Assembly (NCBI GenBank): GCA_020024855.1
Contig: JAHHTB010000007.1
Location: 1 to 25,542 of the forward strand
DNA length: 25,542 nt
From: Fusobacterium sp.
GTDB taxonomy: Bacteria > Fusobacteriota > Fusobacteriia > Fusobacteriales > Fusobacteriaceae
Direction of reading: 5' to 3'
Below are positions 7,751 through 15,574 of the stretch, piece by piece. Position 1 is the first letter of the stretch; the number at the start of each line of letters is the position of its first letter. A model generated the notes under the pieces. It was not told where the DNA came from and did not search any database. It saw only the letters and a program-made list of their open reading frames with translations. A program made the position numbers and the translations under genes.

Positions 7751-8381
7751 AAAACCTGAAGATATAGAAAAAAGAAGTTTTGAAATAATAACAGAGGAGA
7801 TGGGAGAAAAAATAAAAAATTTTACAGAGGAGGAACTTCCTATTGTAAAAAGAGTGATACATACAACTGCAGATTTTGAGTATGCAGATTTGATAAAATT
7901 TTTAAATAATCCCATAACTTCTGCTAAAGAAGCTTTATCTAAAGGGTGTAAAATTTATTGTGATACAAATATGATAGTTAATGGTTTAAGCAAGATGATA
8001 TTAAAAAAATATAATTGCATTCCATACTCTTTAGTAAGTGATGAAAAAGTTTCTAAGGAAGCAAAAGAAAGAGGAGTAACAAGGTCAATAGTTGGAATGG
8101 AATATGCTGGAAAAGATAAGGAAACAAAAATTTTTCTTATAGGTAATGCTCCAACAGCTCTTTATAAATTGAAAGAGCTTATAGAAAAAAATGAGATAGA
8201 AAAGCCAGCTCTTGTGGTTGGAGTTCCTGTTGGTTTTGTAGGAGCAGAAGAATCAAAAGAGGTATTTAAAAGTATAGATGTTCCTTATATCACAATAGAT
8301 GGAAGAAAGGGAGGAAGTACTGTAGCTGTTTCTATTCTTCATGGAATTTTGTATCAGATTTATAAAAGAGAGGGATTTTAA
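7734..8381 (+). CDS. cbiC: Cobalt-precorrin-8 methylmutase CbiC
   Basis: Moves the C11 methyl group to C12, converting cobalt-precorrin-8 to cobyrinate. The 215-residue length is typical. The N-terminal half contains VIHTTADFEY with H43, the histidine expected to serve as the catalytic acid/base. Further family marks are CDTNMI, the NAPTAL stretch and the C-terminal VGVPVGFVGAEESK with GRKGGS. An AGGAGATAAAG ribosome site lies inside the end of cbiA. The gene's last base is the first base of cbiD. Confidence 0.95.
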   Translation: MGNYIKKPEDIEKRSFEIITEEMGEKIKNFTEEELPIVKRVIHTTADFEYADLIKFLNNPITSAKEALSKGCKIYCDTNMIVNGLSKMILKKYNCIPYSLVSDEKVSKEAKERGVTRSIVGMEYAGKDKETKIFLIGNAPTALYKLKELIEKNEIEKPALVVGVPVGFVGAEESKEVFKSIDVPYITIDGRKGGSTVAVSILHGILYQIYKREGF

Positions 8382-9520
8382 TGAAAAAATTAAAATCAGG
8401 TTATACAACAGGGGCTTGTGCCACTGCTTGTGTAAAAGCAACTCTTTTATCTCTTCTTGATGGGGAAAAAATAAAAGAGGCAAAAGTAGAAGCTTTAAAT
8501 GGAGAAACTTTAATTATCCCAATAAAAAAAATAAGACAGAGAGGGAATTTTTGTACTGCTGTTGTTGAAAAATATTCAGGAGATGACCCTGATGTTACAA
8601 ATGGAATTGATATTTGTGTAAAAGTTAAAATTTTAAAAAGAGATGAAAGTTTTTCAAAAATAGATAGAGGATATTATTTAAATGATATTTTAATTTATGG
8701 AAGTTATGGTGTTGGTGTAGTTACAAAAAAAGGTTTACAATGCCTAGTTGGAAAATCAGCTATAAATCCCGGTCCAATAAAAATGATAGAAAATACAGTG
8801 AAAGATATCGTTCAAGAGAGAAATATAAAAGTTGAGATAAATATATATGTTCCTCTTGGTAAAGAGAAAGCCAAGAAAACTTTTAATGAAAAATTAGGAG
8901 TTATAGGTGGACTTTCAATTTTAGGTTCAACAGGTGTTTTAAATCCAATGAGTGAAGAAGCACTAAAACAATCCCTTTATACAGAATTAAAAGTATTGAA
9001 AGAAAATAAAAATGGAGATTGGGTTATTTTTTCCTTTGGTAATCACGGGAAAAAATATTGTGAAGAGCATGGACTAGATAAAGAAAGAATAATAGTGATG
9101 AGTAACTATGTTGGTTTTGTTCTTGAAAGTGCAGTAGAGTTAGGATTTAAAAAAATAATTTTAGTAGGTCATATAGGAAAGGCTATAAAAATTGCTGGTG
9201 GAATATATAATACTCATAGTAGAGTAGCAGATTGTCGTATGGAAATTATGGGGGCAAATGCTTTTCTTGTTGGAGAAAAAAATGAAAATATAATGAAAAT
9301 TTTAAAATCAAATACAGTAGAAGAAGCTTGTGAGTATGTTGAAAAAAAAGAGCTTTTTTATCTGATAGCAGATAAAGCAGGGCAAAAAGCAAGAGAATAC
9401 ACAAGAGATGAAAATATAGAATGTGAGGTTATGCTTTTTTCTTTTAGTGGAAAAGAGTTAGGGCATAGTAAGAATTTTTATAAGTTGATAGATGAGGTGC
9501 AAAAGAGTGAAAAAAATTAA
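8381..9520 (+). CDS. cbiD: Cobalt-precorrin-5B C1-methyltransferase CbiD
   Basis: SAM-dependent methylation at C1 of the corrin precursor in the oxygen-independent pathway. The 379-residue protein begins with the diagnostic LKSGYTTGACATA (4-16) and contains GDDPDVTNG, the NPGP segment and SNYVGF / GHIGKAIKIAGGIYNTHS farther along. It is unrelated to the tetrapyrrole-methylase fold of its neighbours, as is normal for CbiD. The gene starts in the TAATG overlap with cbiC and its end overlaps cbiE by 14 nt. CbiD rather than CobF marks the anaerobic route. Confidence 0.95.
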   Translation: MKKLKSGYTTGACATACVKATLLSLLDGEKIKEAKVEALNGETLIIPIKKIRQRGNFCTAVVEKYSGDDPDVTNGIDICVKVKILKRDESFSKIDRGYYLNDILIYGSYGVGVVTKKGLQCLVGKSAINPGPIKMIENTVKDIVQERNIKVEINIYVPLGKEKAKKTFNEKLGVIGGLSILGSTGVLNPMSEEALKQSLYTELKVLKENKNGDWVIFSFGNHGKKYCEEHGLDKERIIVMSNYVGFVLESAVELGFKKIILVGHIGKAIKIAGGIYNTHSRVADCRMEIMGANAFLVGEKNENIMKILKSNTVEEACEYVEKKELFYLIADKAGQKAREYTRDENIECEVMLFSFSGKELGHSKNFYKLIDEVQKSEKN

Positions 9521-10142
9521 TGTAGTGGGTTTAGGAGTTGGAAATATAGATTATCTCACAGGAATTGGAATAAAATACATAAAGTCTGCTGATATAATTG
9601 TAGCAGGAAAAAGACAGCTTGAAGATATTTCTCCTTTCCTTAATTTTTCACAGGAAAAATATACATTAAAAAAACTTTCAGATGCCTCATTATATATAGA
9701 AGAAAAGAGTCTTGAAAAAGAGGTGACAGTTGTAGTATCTGGAGATACAGGATTTTATAGCCTTTTAAGTTTTTTAAAAAAAAATATAAAAAATAGAGAA
9801 TTTAACGTAATTCCAGGGATATCATCTTTTCAATATCTTTTCTCTAAAATAGGAGAAACATGGGAAAATTACAACTTGTATAGTGTACATGGTAGAGAGA
9901 TAGATATAATAGAGGCTTTAAAAAATAGTATGGCTGGTATTATACTACTTACAGACAGTAAAAATTCTCCTTATTATATAGGAAGGATTTTGATGAAAAA
10001 TAATTTTTTAGATATAAAAATGATAGTAGGAGAAAAACTTTCTTATTCTGATGAGAAAATAACAGAGTTTTATGTGAGAGATATAGAAAACCATAAAAGA
10101 GATTACGAGATGAATGTACTTATATTAAAAAAGGAGAAATAA
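9507..10142 (+). CDS. cbiE: Cobalt-precorrin-7 C5-methyltransferase CbiE
   Basis: Tetrapyrrole-methylase-fold enzyme that methylates C5 of the macrocycle; CbiT handles C15 and decarboxylation. The protein is 211 residues from a GTG start. That start gives the usual KKINVVGLGVGN N-terminus and has a GAGGTG site eight bases upstream. An ATG five codons earlier (9492) is in frame but lacks a good ribosome site. Later marks are VSGDTGFYSL and VIPGISSFQYL. The gene overlaps cbiD by 14 nt and cbiT by 1 nt. CbiE and CbiT are separate here, whereas some lineages have them fused as CobL. Confidence 0.93.
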   Translation: MKKINVVGLGVGNIDYLTGIGIKYIKSADIIVAGKRQLEDISPFLNFSQEKYTLKKLSDASLYIEEKSLEKEVTVVVSGDTGFYSLLSFLKKNIKNREFNVIPGISSFQYLFSKIGETWENYNLYSVHGREIDIIEALKNSMAGIILLTDSKNSPYYIGRILMKNNFLDIKMIVGEKLSYSDEKITEFYVRDIENHKRDYEMNVLILKKEK

Positions 10143-10720
10143 TGGGGCATATAGCAGATAAAGAGTTTATAAGAGGAGAGGTTCCAATGACAAAGCAAGA
10201 AATAAGAGCTGTGTCAGTTGCTAAATTAAATCTTAAAGAAAATTCTATTCTTATAGATGTGGGAGCAGGAACAGGCTCTGTGGGAATAGAGGCATCAACT
10301 TATATACCTTTAGGAAAAGTCTATGCCATAGAGAAAAAATCTGAAGGCATAGAACTTATAAAAGAGAACATAAAAAAATTTAGTATAAAAAATATGGAAG
10401 TAATACAGGGTACGGCTCCTGATGACTTAAGTATTAAAAATTTTGACAGAATGTTTGTTGGAGGTTCATCAGGAAAATTAGAAAAAATAGTTGAGTATTT
10501 TATAAAATATTCAAAAGAGAAAAGTATCATAGTCATAAATGCTATTACTTTGGAAACTATTTCAGAAGTAAAAAATATTTTTGAAAAATATAAAATAAAA
10601 AATATAGAAATAATAAATATAAATGTAGCTAGAGCAAAAAAAATAGGAAATTATACAATGATGTATGGAGAAAATCCAATATACATTGTAACAGGAGAAA
10701 AAGGAGAAATTAATGAGTAA
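10142..10720 (+). CDS. cbiT: Cobalt-precorrin-6B C15-methyltransferase (decarboxylating) CbiT
   Basis: Class I (Rossmann) SAM methyltransferase that methylates C15 and removes the C12 acetate carboxyl. The 192-residue protein begins in the family manner, with DKEFIRGEVPMTKQEIRA (7-24), followed by the SAM-binding loop IDVGAGTGSVGIE (38-50) and the acidic end of strand 2 in AIEKK. VGGSSGKL fits motif III of the family. It starts on the last base of cbiE (TAATG-type overlap), overlaps cbiL by 8 nt, and acts on the same substrate series as CbiE. Confidence 0.95.
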   Translation: MGHIADKEFIRGEVPMTKQEIRAVSVAKLNLKENSILIDVGAGTGSVGIEASTYIPLGKVYAIEKKSEGIELIKENIKKFSIKNMEVIQGTAPDDLSIKNFDRMFVGGSSGKLEKIVEYFIKYSKEKSIIVINAITLETISEVKNIFEKYKIKNIEIININVARAKKIGNYTMMYGENPIYIVTGEKGEINE

Positions 10721-11432
10721 GTTTTATGGTATAGGTGTAGGAGTAGGAGATCCTGAAATGATAACAGTAAAAGCAGTAAATGCTTTAAAGGATCTTGATA
10801 TAGTAATAGTTCCAGATGCAGGTAGAGAGTTTGAAAGTACAGCTTACTCCATAGCAAAAGATTATCTTAAAGAAAATTGTAATATTGTTAATATGGAATT
10901 TTCAATGAATCCAGATATAAAAAAAAGAAAAGAAGAGAGAGAAAGAAATGGAAAAATAGTTGAAGAATATTTAAATGAAGGAAAAAATGTTGGATTTTTA
11001 ACAATAGGAGATCCTATGATATTTAGTACTTATGTTTATCTTCTTGAAAATATTTCTAATTCTCATGAAGTAGTAACAGTTGCAGGTATCTCATCTTTTG
11101 CTGATATGAGTGCAAGATTTAATCTTCCACTTGTTATGGGAAATGAAACTTTAAAGGTTGTTCCTCTTCATAAAAAATGTGATATAAAAAAAGAGATAGA
11201 AAGTTCAGATAATATTGTTTTTATGAAAGTAGCTTTAAAATTTGATGAACTAAGGGAAGCAATAAGAGAAACAGGAAATATGAATAATATCTTAATGGTT
11301 TCAGAATCTGGAAAAGAAAAACAAAAAATTTATTTTGACTTAGATGAAGTTGATAGTGAAAATGTTCCTTATTTTTCTACAATGATTTTAAAAAAAGGGG
11401 GAGTGGAAAAATGGAAAAGATTTATTTCATAG
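10713..11432 (+). CDS. cbiL: Cobalt-precorrin-2 C20-methyltransferase CbiL
   Basis: First ring methylation after cobalt insertion: SAM-dependent methylation at C20 of cobalt-factor II/precorrin-2. The 239-residue protein has the tetrapyrrole methylase fold: GIGVGVGDPEMITVKAVNAL near the N-terminus, TIGDPMIFSTY and VAGISSFADMSAR in the middle, and VFMK in the second half. The DPxMIFSTY element and the length are characteristic of CbiL among the paralogues here. Two AGGAGA-type purine tracts precede the ATG. It overlaps cbiT by 8 nt and cbiF by 22 nt. Confidence 0.94.
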   Translation: MSKFYGIGVGVGDPEMITVKAVNALKDLDIVIVPDAGREFESTAYSIAKDYLKENCNIVNMEFSMNPDIKKRKEERERNGKIVEEYLNEGKNVGFLTIGDPMIFSTYVYLLENISNSHEVVTVAGISSFADMSARFNLPLVMGNETLKVVPLHKKCDIKKEIESSDNIVFMKVALKFDELREAIRETGNMNNILMVSESGKEKQKIYFDLDEVDSENVPYFSTMILKKGGVEKWKRFIS

Positions 11433-12178
11433 GAGCTGGACCTGGAGATCCAGAATTAATAACAATAAAAGGACAGAGAATAGTAAAAGAAGCTGATGTT
11501 ATTATTTATGCAGGTTCTCTTGTTCCAAAAGAAGTGATAGATTGTCATAAAGATGGAGCAGAAATTTATAATAGTGCTGTTTTAAATCTTGAAGAAGTAA
11601 TTGAGATAATGGTAGAAGCAGTAAAAAATAATAAAAAAGTAGCTAGGGTTCATACAGGTGATCCAGCTATATTTGGAGCTCATAGAGAACAGATGGACAT
11701 ACTTGACACATATGAAATAGAGTATGAAGTAATTCCCGGAGTAAGTTCTTTTCTTGCAGCAGCAGCAACATTAAAAAAAGAGTTTACTTTACCAGATATA
11801 AGTCAAACAATAATTTGTACAAGATTAGAGGGAAGAACCCCTGTTCCAGAAAAAGAAAGTCTTGAGAGCTTAGCTTCTCATAAAGCTTCAATGGCAATAT
11901 TTTTATCTGTCCAAATGATAGATGAAGTTGTAAAAAAATTATTAAAGCATTATCCAATAACAACTCCAATAGCAGTGGTGCAGAGAGCAAGTTGGGAAGA
12001 TGAAAAAATAGTTTTAGGGACTCTTGAAAATATAGGAGAAAAAGTAAAGGAAGCTAAAATAAATAAAACTGCTCAAATACTTGTGGGAGATTTTTTAGGA
12101 GAAAAAACAAATTACTCAAAGTCAAAGCTTTATGACAAATATTTTACTCATGAATATAGAACAGGAATAAAAAAATAA
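11411..12178 (+). CDS. cbiF: Cobalt-precorrin-4 C11-methyltransferase CbiF
   Basis: SAM-dependent C11 methylation of the ring-contracted intermediate. The 255-residue protein starts with YFIGAGPGDPELITIKG and the CbiF-type YAGSLVPKEV. It has RVHTGDPAIFGAHREQMD in the middle, VIPGVSSFLAAAA and the late TARL-like TRLEGRTPVPE segment. The first 22 nt lie inside cbiL and follow an AGGGGG ribosome site, the longest overlap in the operon. A 13-base gap with GAGGT leads into cbiG. Confidence 0.95.
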   Translation: MEKIYFIGAGPGDPELITIKGQRIVKEADVIIYAGSLVPKEVIDCHKDGAEIYNSAVLNLEEVIEIMVEAVKNNKKVARVHTGDPAIFGAHREQMDILDTYEIEYEVIPGVSSFLAAAATLKKEFTLPDISQTIICTRLEGRTPVPEKESLESLASHKASMAIFLSVQMIDEVVKKLLKHYPITTPIAVVQRASWEDEKIVLGTLENIGEKVKEAKINKTAQILVGDFLGEKTNYSKSKLYDKYFTHEYRTGIKK

Positions 12179-12191
12179 AAGAGGTAAAACT

Positions 12192-13181
12192 ATGAAACTT
12201 GCAATTATAACTGTAACAGAAAAAGGTGTAGAAAAAGCTTTCTTTATAAAAGAAAAAATAGAATGTGATATTTTTACAATATCAAAATTTATGAGAGAGG
12301 GAACTTTTTTAATTGAAAATGGTTTACAAAATTTTTTTGAAAGAATAATTTCAAAATATGATACTTTTCTTTTTATAACTGCAACAGGGATAGCTGTGAG
12401 AACAATAGCTCCTTTTATAAAATCAAAGGATAAAGACCCAGCAATTTTAACTATGGACGAAGAGGGAAATTTTATAATTTCTCTACTTTCAGGTCATCTT
12501 GGCGGAGCTAATGAGGCTACAAAAACTTTAAGTGAGATAATAAAATCAATTCCTGTTATCTCAACTGCTTCTGATGTTTCTGGAAAAATAGCGGTTGATA
12601 CTATTGCCATGAAGATAAATGGAAAATTAGAAAGCCTTGAAACAGCTAAAAAAGTTACTAGTTTAATAGTTGCAGGAAAAGAAGTGATATTAAAAGTTCC
12701 ATCTAATATGGAAAATGAAAATCCAGATGGAATAATAATAATTTCAAATAGAAAAAATATAGAGATTTCAAAAATTATTCCACAAAATATAGTTATTGGG
12801 ATTGGTTGTAGAAAAGGAAAAGAAAAAGAAAAAATAATAGATGCAGTGAAAGAATCTTTAGATGAATTAAATATTTGTGAGGAAAGTATAAGATTATTTT
12901 CAACTGTTGATATGAAAAAAAATGAGATAGGAATAATAGAAACAGCAAAATTTTTTGATAGAGAGCTTAGGATAATATCTTGTGATGAAGTAAGAAAGAT
13001 TGAAAATAGATTTGAAAAATCTGAATTTGTAAAAAAAAGCATAGGTGTTTCATCTGTTTCAGCCCCTAGTGCTTTTATAGCAAGCGGAAGAAATGGGAAA
13101 TTTTTGGTAGAAAAATTAAAATATGATGGAATAACTATTTCTATTTTTGAAGAGGAGACAAAAAGAGATGAAAAAGGGTAA
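12192..13181 (+). CDS. cbiG: Cobalt-precorrin-5A hydrolase CbiG
   Basis: Opens the ring-A lactone of cobalt-precorrin-5A and releases the two-carbon fragment as acetaldehyde, a step found only in the oxygen-independent pathway. The 329-residue protein has the three expected parts: an N-terminal domain with TATGIAVRTIAPFIKSK (64-80), a central LLSGHLGGANEAT (98-110), and a C-terminal domain beginning near 200 with IGIGCRKGK and ending with SAPSA. GAGGT precedes the ATG. It overlaps cbiH by 14 nt. A 182-codon open frame on the opposite strand is a composition shadow. Confidence 0.95.
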   Translation: MKLAIITVTEKGVEKAFFIKEKIECDIFTISKFMREGTFLIENGLQNFFERIISKYDTFLFITATGIAVRTIAPFIKSKDKDPAILTMDEEGNFIISLLSGHLGGANEATKTLSEIIKSIPVISTASDVSGKIAVDTIAMKINGKLESLETAKKVTSLIVAGKEVILKVPSNMENENPDGIIIISNRKNIEISKIIPQNIVIGIGCRKGKEKEKIIDAVKESLDELNICEESIRLFSTVDMKKNEIGIIETAKFFDRELRIISCDEVRKIENRFEKSEFVKKSIGVSSVSAPSAFIASGRNGKFLVEKLKYDGITISIFEEETKRDEKG

Positions 13182-13902
13182 AATTTATGTAGTAGGAATG
13201 GGTCCTGGAAATAAAGATAATATGACTTTTAGAGCTTATAAAGCTATGGAAGAATCTGACATAATTATAGGGCATAAAACTTATATTTTTTTAGCTGAAA
13301 AAATATTTTCAAATAAAAAAATGATAAAATCTGCAATGAAAAAGGAGGTGGAAAGATGTGAGGAAACTTTAAAACTGGCAGAAGAGGGAAATATAGTAGC
13401 ACTAATTAGTTCTGGTGATGCAGGTATATACGGAATGGCTGGTATAATGCTTGAGGTAGCCCTTGATTCAGAAATAGAAGTAGAAATTATTCCAGGAATA
13501 ACTTCGGCAAGTGCTTCTGGAGCTATTGTTGGTGCTCCAATAATGCATGATAGTGTTTCTATTTCTTTGAGTAATCTTTTAACAGATTGGGAACTTATAA
13601 AAGAAAGAATGGCTCTTGCTTCAAAGGGTGATTTTGTAATCTCCTTATATAATCCAAGAAGTAATGGAAGACCTGAGCTTATTAATGAGGCTGTAGAAAT
13701 TATGCTTCAGTATAAAAATAAAAATACTCCAGTTGCTATCGTGAGAAATACAGGACGTGAGGGAGAAAATTATAATCTTACAACACTTGAAAAAATGCTT
13801 GATTTTGAAATAAATATGTTTACAACTGTTATAATAGGAAATTCAAAAACTTTTATAAAAAAAGGAAAAATGATAACGCCAAGAGGGTATAAGGTAGATT
13901 AA
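13168..13902 (+). CDS. cbiH: Cobalt-precorrin-3 C17-methyltransferase CbiH
   Basis: Methylates C17 and drives ring contraction with lactone formation in the anaerobic pathway. The protein is 244 residues from the ATG at 13168, which follows GAGGAG about ten bases upstream and gives the normal start KKGKIYVVGMGPGN. An in-frame TTG seven codons earlier (13147) was not used because the ribosome site lies between the two. Family marks are IGHKTY, the ISSGDAGIYGMAG loop, IPGITSASASGA and SLYNPRSNGRP, the last strongly typical of CbiH/CobJ. It overlaps cbiG by 14 nt. Confidence 0.95.
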   Translation: MKKGKIYVVGMGPGNKDNMTFRAYKAMEESDIIIGHKTYIFLAEKIFSNKKMIKSAMKKEVERCEETLKLAEEGNIVALISSGDAGIYGMAGIMLEVALDSEIEVEIIPGITSASASGAIVGAPIMHDSVSISLSNLLTDWELIKERMALASKGDFVISLYNPRSNGRPELINEAVEIMLQYKNKNTPVAIVRNTGREGENYNLTTLEKMLDFEINMFTTVIIGNSKTFIKKGKMITPRGYKVD

Positions 13903-13903
13903 A

Positions 13904-14659
13904 ATGGATTGGATAATAGGTGGAACAAAGGATTCAAGAGATTTTATAAAAAAGTTATCTGAAGATAAAAAAATAGATTTAAAAAATATAGTTCTTACCA
14001 CAGCAAGTGATTATGGAAAAAAACTTGCAGAGGAAAGTGGGGTAATAGTAAAATCTCAGTCAATGGATAAAGAGCAGATGAAACTATTTATTTCTGAATA
14101 TGGCATAAAAAGAATTTTTGATTTAAGTCATCCTTATGCAATAGAAGTATCTTCAAATGCAATGAATGTTGCAGAGGAAAGTGGAAAAAAATATTTTCGT
14201 TTTGAAAGAGAAAATTTAAATTATGAAGATAGTATAGACTTTATTGAAATTGAAGAAATGATAAAATTTCTTGAAAATTTAGATGGAAATATTTTGATTA
14301 CTTTGGGAAGTAATAATATTGAAAAATTTAAAGGACTAAAAAATATTGAAAATATGTATTTTAGAATTCTTCCTGTAAAAGAGTCAATAGAAAAACTAGA
14401 AAAAGTAGAGATAAAAGCAAAAAATATAATAGGACTTCAGGGCCCTTTTTCAAAAGAATTTAACAAAGCAATATATAAAAATTATAATATAAAATATGTT
14501 GTTACAAAAGAGAGTGGGGTTACAGGGGGAGAACTAGAAAAAATAGAGGCAGCTTATGAAACTAATGTAATTCCAATAGTTTTAAAAAGACCTAAAATAA
14601 AATATAAGTGGGTTACAAATGATATGAATAAAATAGTAGAGGAATTTAAGAGGGGATAA
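13904..14659 (+). CDS. cbiJ: Cobalt-precorrin-6A reductase CbiJ
   Basis: NAD(P)H-dependent reduction of the macrocycle between the CbiD and CbiE/CbiT steps. The 251-residue protein opens with WIIGGTKDSRDF, matching the glycine-rich CbiJ/CobK start. It has DLSHPYAIEVSSNA near 73-86, a RFERE stretch, ITLGSNN, the GLQGPFSKEFN motif and KESGVTGG near the C-terminus. The ATG follows the cbiH stop by one base and the ribosome site is modest (AAGG). With CbiD, CbiG and CbiH it completes the ring-modification set. Confidence 0.93.
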   Translation: MDWIIGGTKDSRDFIKKLSEDKKIDLKNIVLTTASDYGKKLAEESGVIVKSQSMDKEQMKLFISEYGIKRIFDLSHPYAIEVSSNAMNVAEESGKKYFRFERENLNYEDSIDFIEIEEMIKFLENLDGNILITLGSNNIEKFKGLKNIENMYFRILPVKESIEKLEKVEIKAKNIIGLQGPFSKEFNKAIYKNYNIKYVVTKESGVTGGELEKIEAAYETNVIPIVLKRPKIKYKWVTNDMNKIVEEFKRG

Positions 14660-14665
14660 ACATAA

Positions 14666-15574
14666 ATGGAAAGAAAAAAAATAATAATAGGTTCAAGAGG
14701 AAGTATACTTGCAATGGCTCAAACGGAGCTTGTAGTTCAGATGTTAAAGGAAAAATTTCCTCATATGGACTTTGAAATAAAAGTAATTGTAACAACTGGG
14801 GATAAAGATATGAGAACTAACTGGGGGGATAAAAGTGTTTCCTTAAAAAGTTTTTTCACTAAAGAAATAGAAAAAGAACTTTTGGAAAAAGATATAGATT
14901 TAGCAGTACATTCAATGAAAGATATGCCAGCAGTAAGTCCTGAAGGATTAATTTGTGGAGCAATTCCAGTAAGAGAAGATAATAGAGATGTATTTGTGTC
15001 AAAAAGTGGTAAAAAATTAATGGATTTGCCTGAAAATCCTGTAATAGGAACAAGTTCTTTAAGAAGAGCAGTTTCAATAAAAGATCTAAGACCTGATGCA
15101 GAAATAAAACCAATAAGAGGAAATATTCATACAAGACTTAATAAACTTGAAACAGAAGATTTTGATGGAATAGTTCTTGCAGCAGCAGGACTTATAAGAG
15201 TTGGTTTGGAAGAAAGAGCTACACAATTTTTTTCAAAAGATGAAGTGATGCCAGCACCTGCTCAAGGAGCTTTATGTGTTCAATGTAGAGAGGACGATAA
15301 AGAAATATTAAAAATGCTTGAAAAAATTGCTGATAAAGATACAACAGAAATCATTGCAGTTGAAAGAGAATTTTCAAAAATATTTGATGGAGGATGTCAT
15401 ACACCTATGGGTTGTGCAGCAGAAATAGTAGGTGATGAGATGATTATAAAAGGAATTTATTATAATGGCGAGAAATTATACAGAGGGACGCATAGAGGAA
15501 AAAGAGAAAAGGGAATAATTTTAGCTGAAGAATTAGCTGAAAAAATAAGAGGGAATATTGATGAAGAAAAATAA
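14666..15574 (+). CDS. hemC: Hydroxymethylbilane synthase HemC
   Basis: Polymerises four porphobilinogen units into hydroxymethylbilane. The 302-residue protein is full length. It has the GSRGSILAMAQ start (9-19), the VHSMKDMP loop (81-88) whose aspartate acts in catalysis, GTSSLRR (128-134), RGNIHTRL (151-158), the APAQGAL stretch and the cofactor cysteine C244 in FDGGCHTPMG that carries the dipyrromethane. AGGGG precedes the ATG, six bases after cbiJ. Its place at the end of the cobalamin operon, with hemD next, suggests its product goes mainly to corrins here. No hemA, hemL or hemB is in the window. Confidence 0.97.
   Translation: MERKKIIIGSRGSILAMAQTELVVQMLKEKFPHMDFEIKVIVTTGDKDMRTNWGDKSVSLKSFFTKEIEKELLEKDIDLAVHSMKDMPAVSPEGLICGAIPVREDNRDVFVSKSGKKLMDLPENPVIGTSSLRRAVSIKDLRPDAEIKPIRGNIHTRLNKLETEDFDGIVLAAAGLIRVGLEERATQFFSKDEVMPAPAQGALCVQCREDDKEILKMLEKIADKDTTEIIAVEREFSKIFDGGCHTPMGCAAEIVGDEMIIKGIYYNGEKLYRGTHRGKREKGIILAEELAEKIRGNIDEEK

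Noticed and set aside
12494..13042. A 182-codon open frame on the minus strand opposite cbiG
   Set aside because: Its translation is a Phe/Ser/Ile-rich shadow of the AT-rich coding strand, with no ribosome site and no recognisable domain, inside a clearly real gene.
14859..15134. A 91-codon Leu-rich open frame on the minus strand opposite hemC
   Set aside because: Low-complexity shadow of A-rich codons on the coding strand; hemC is complete across it.
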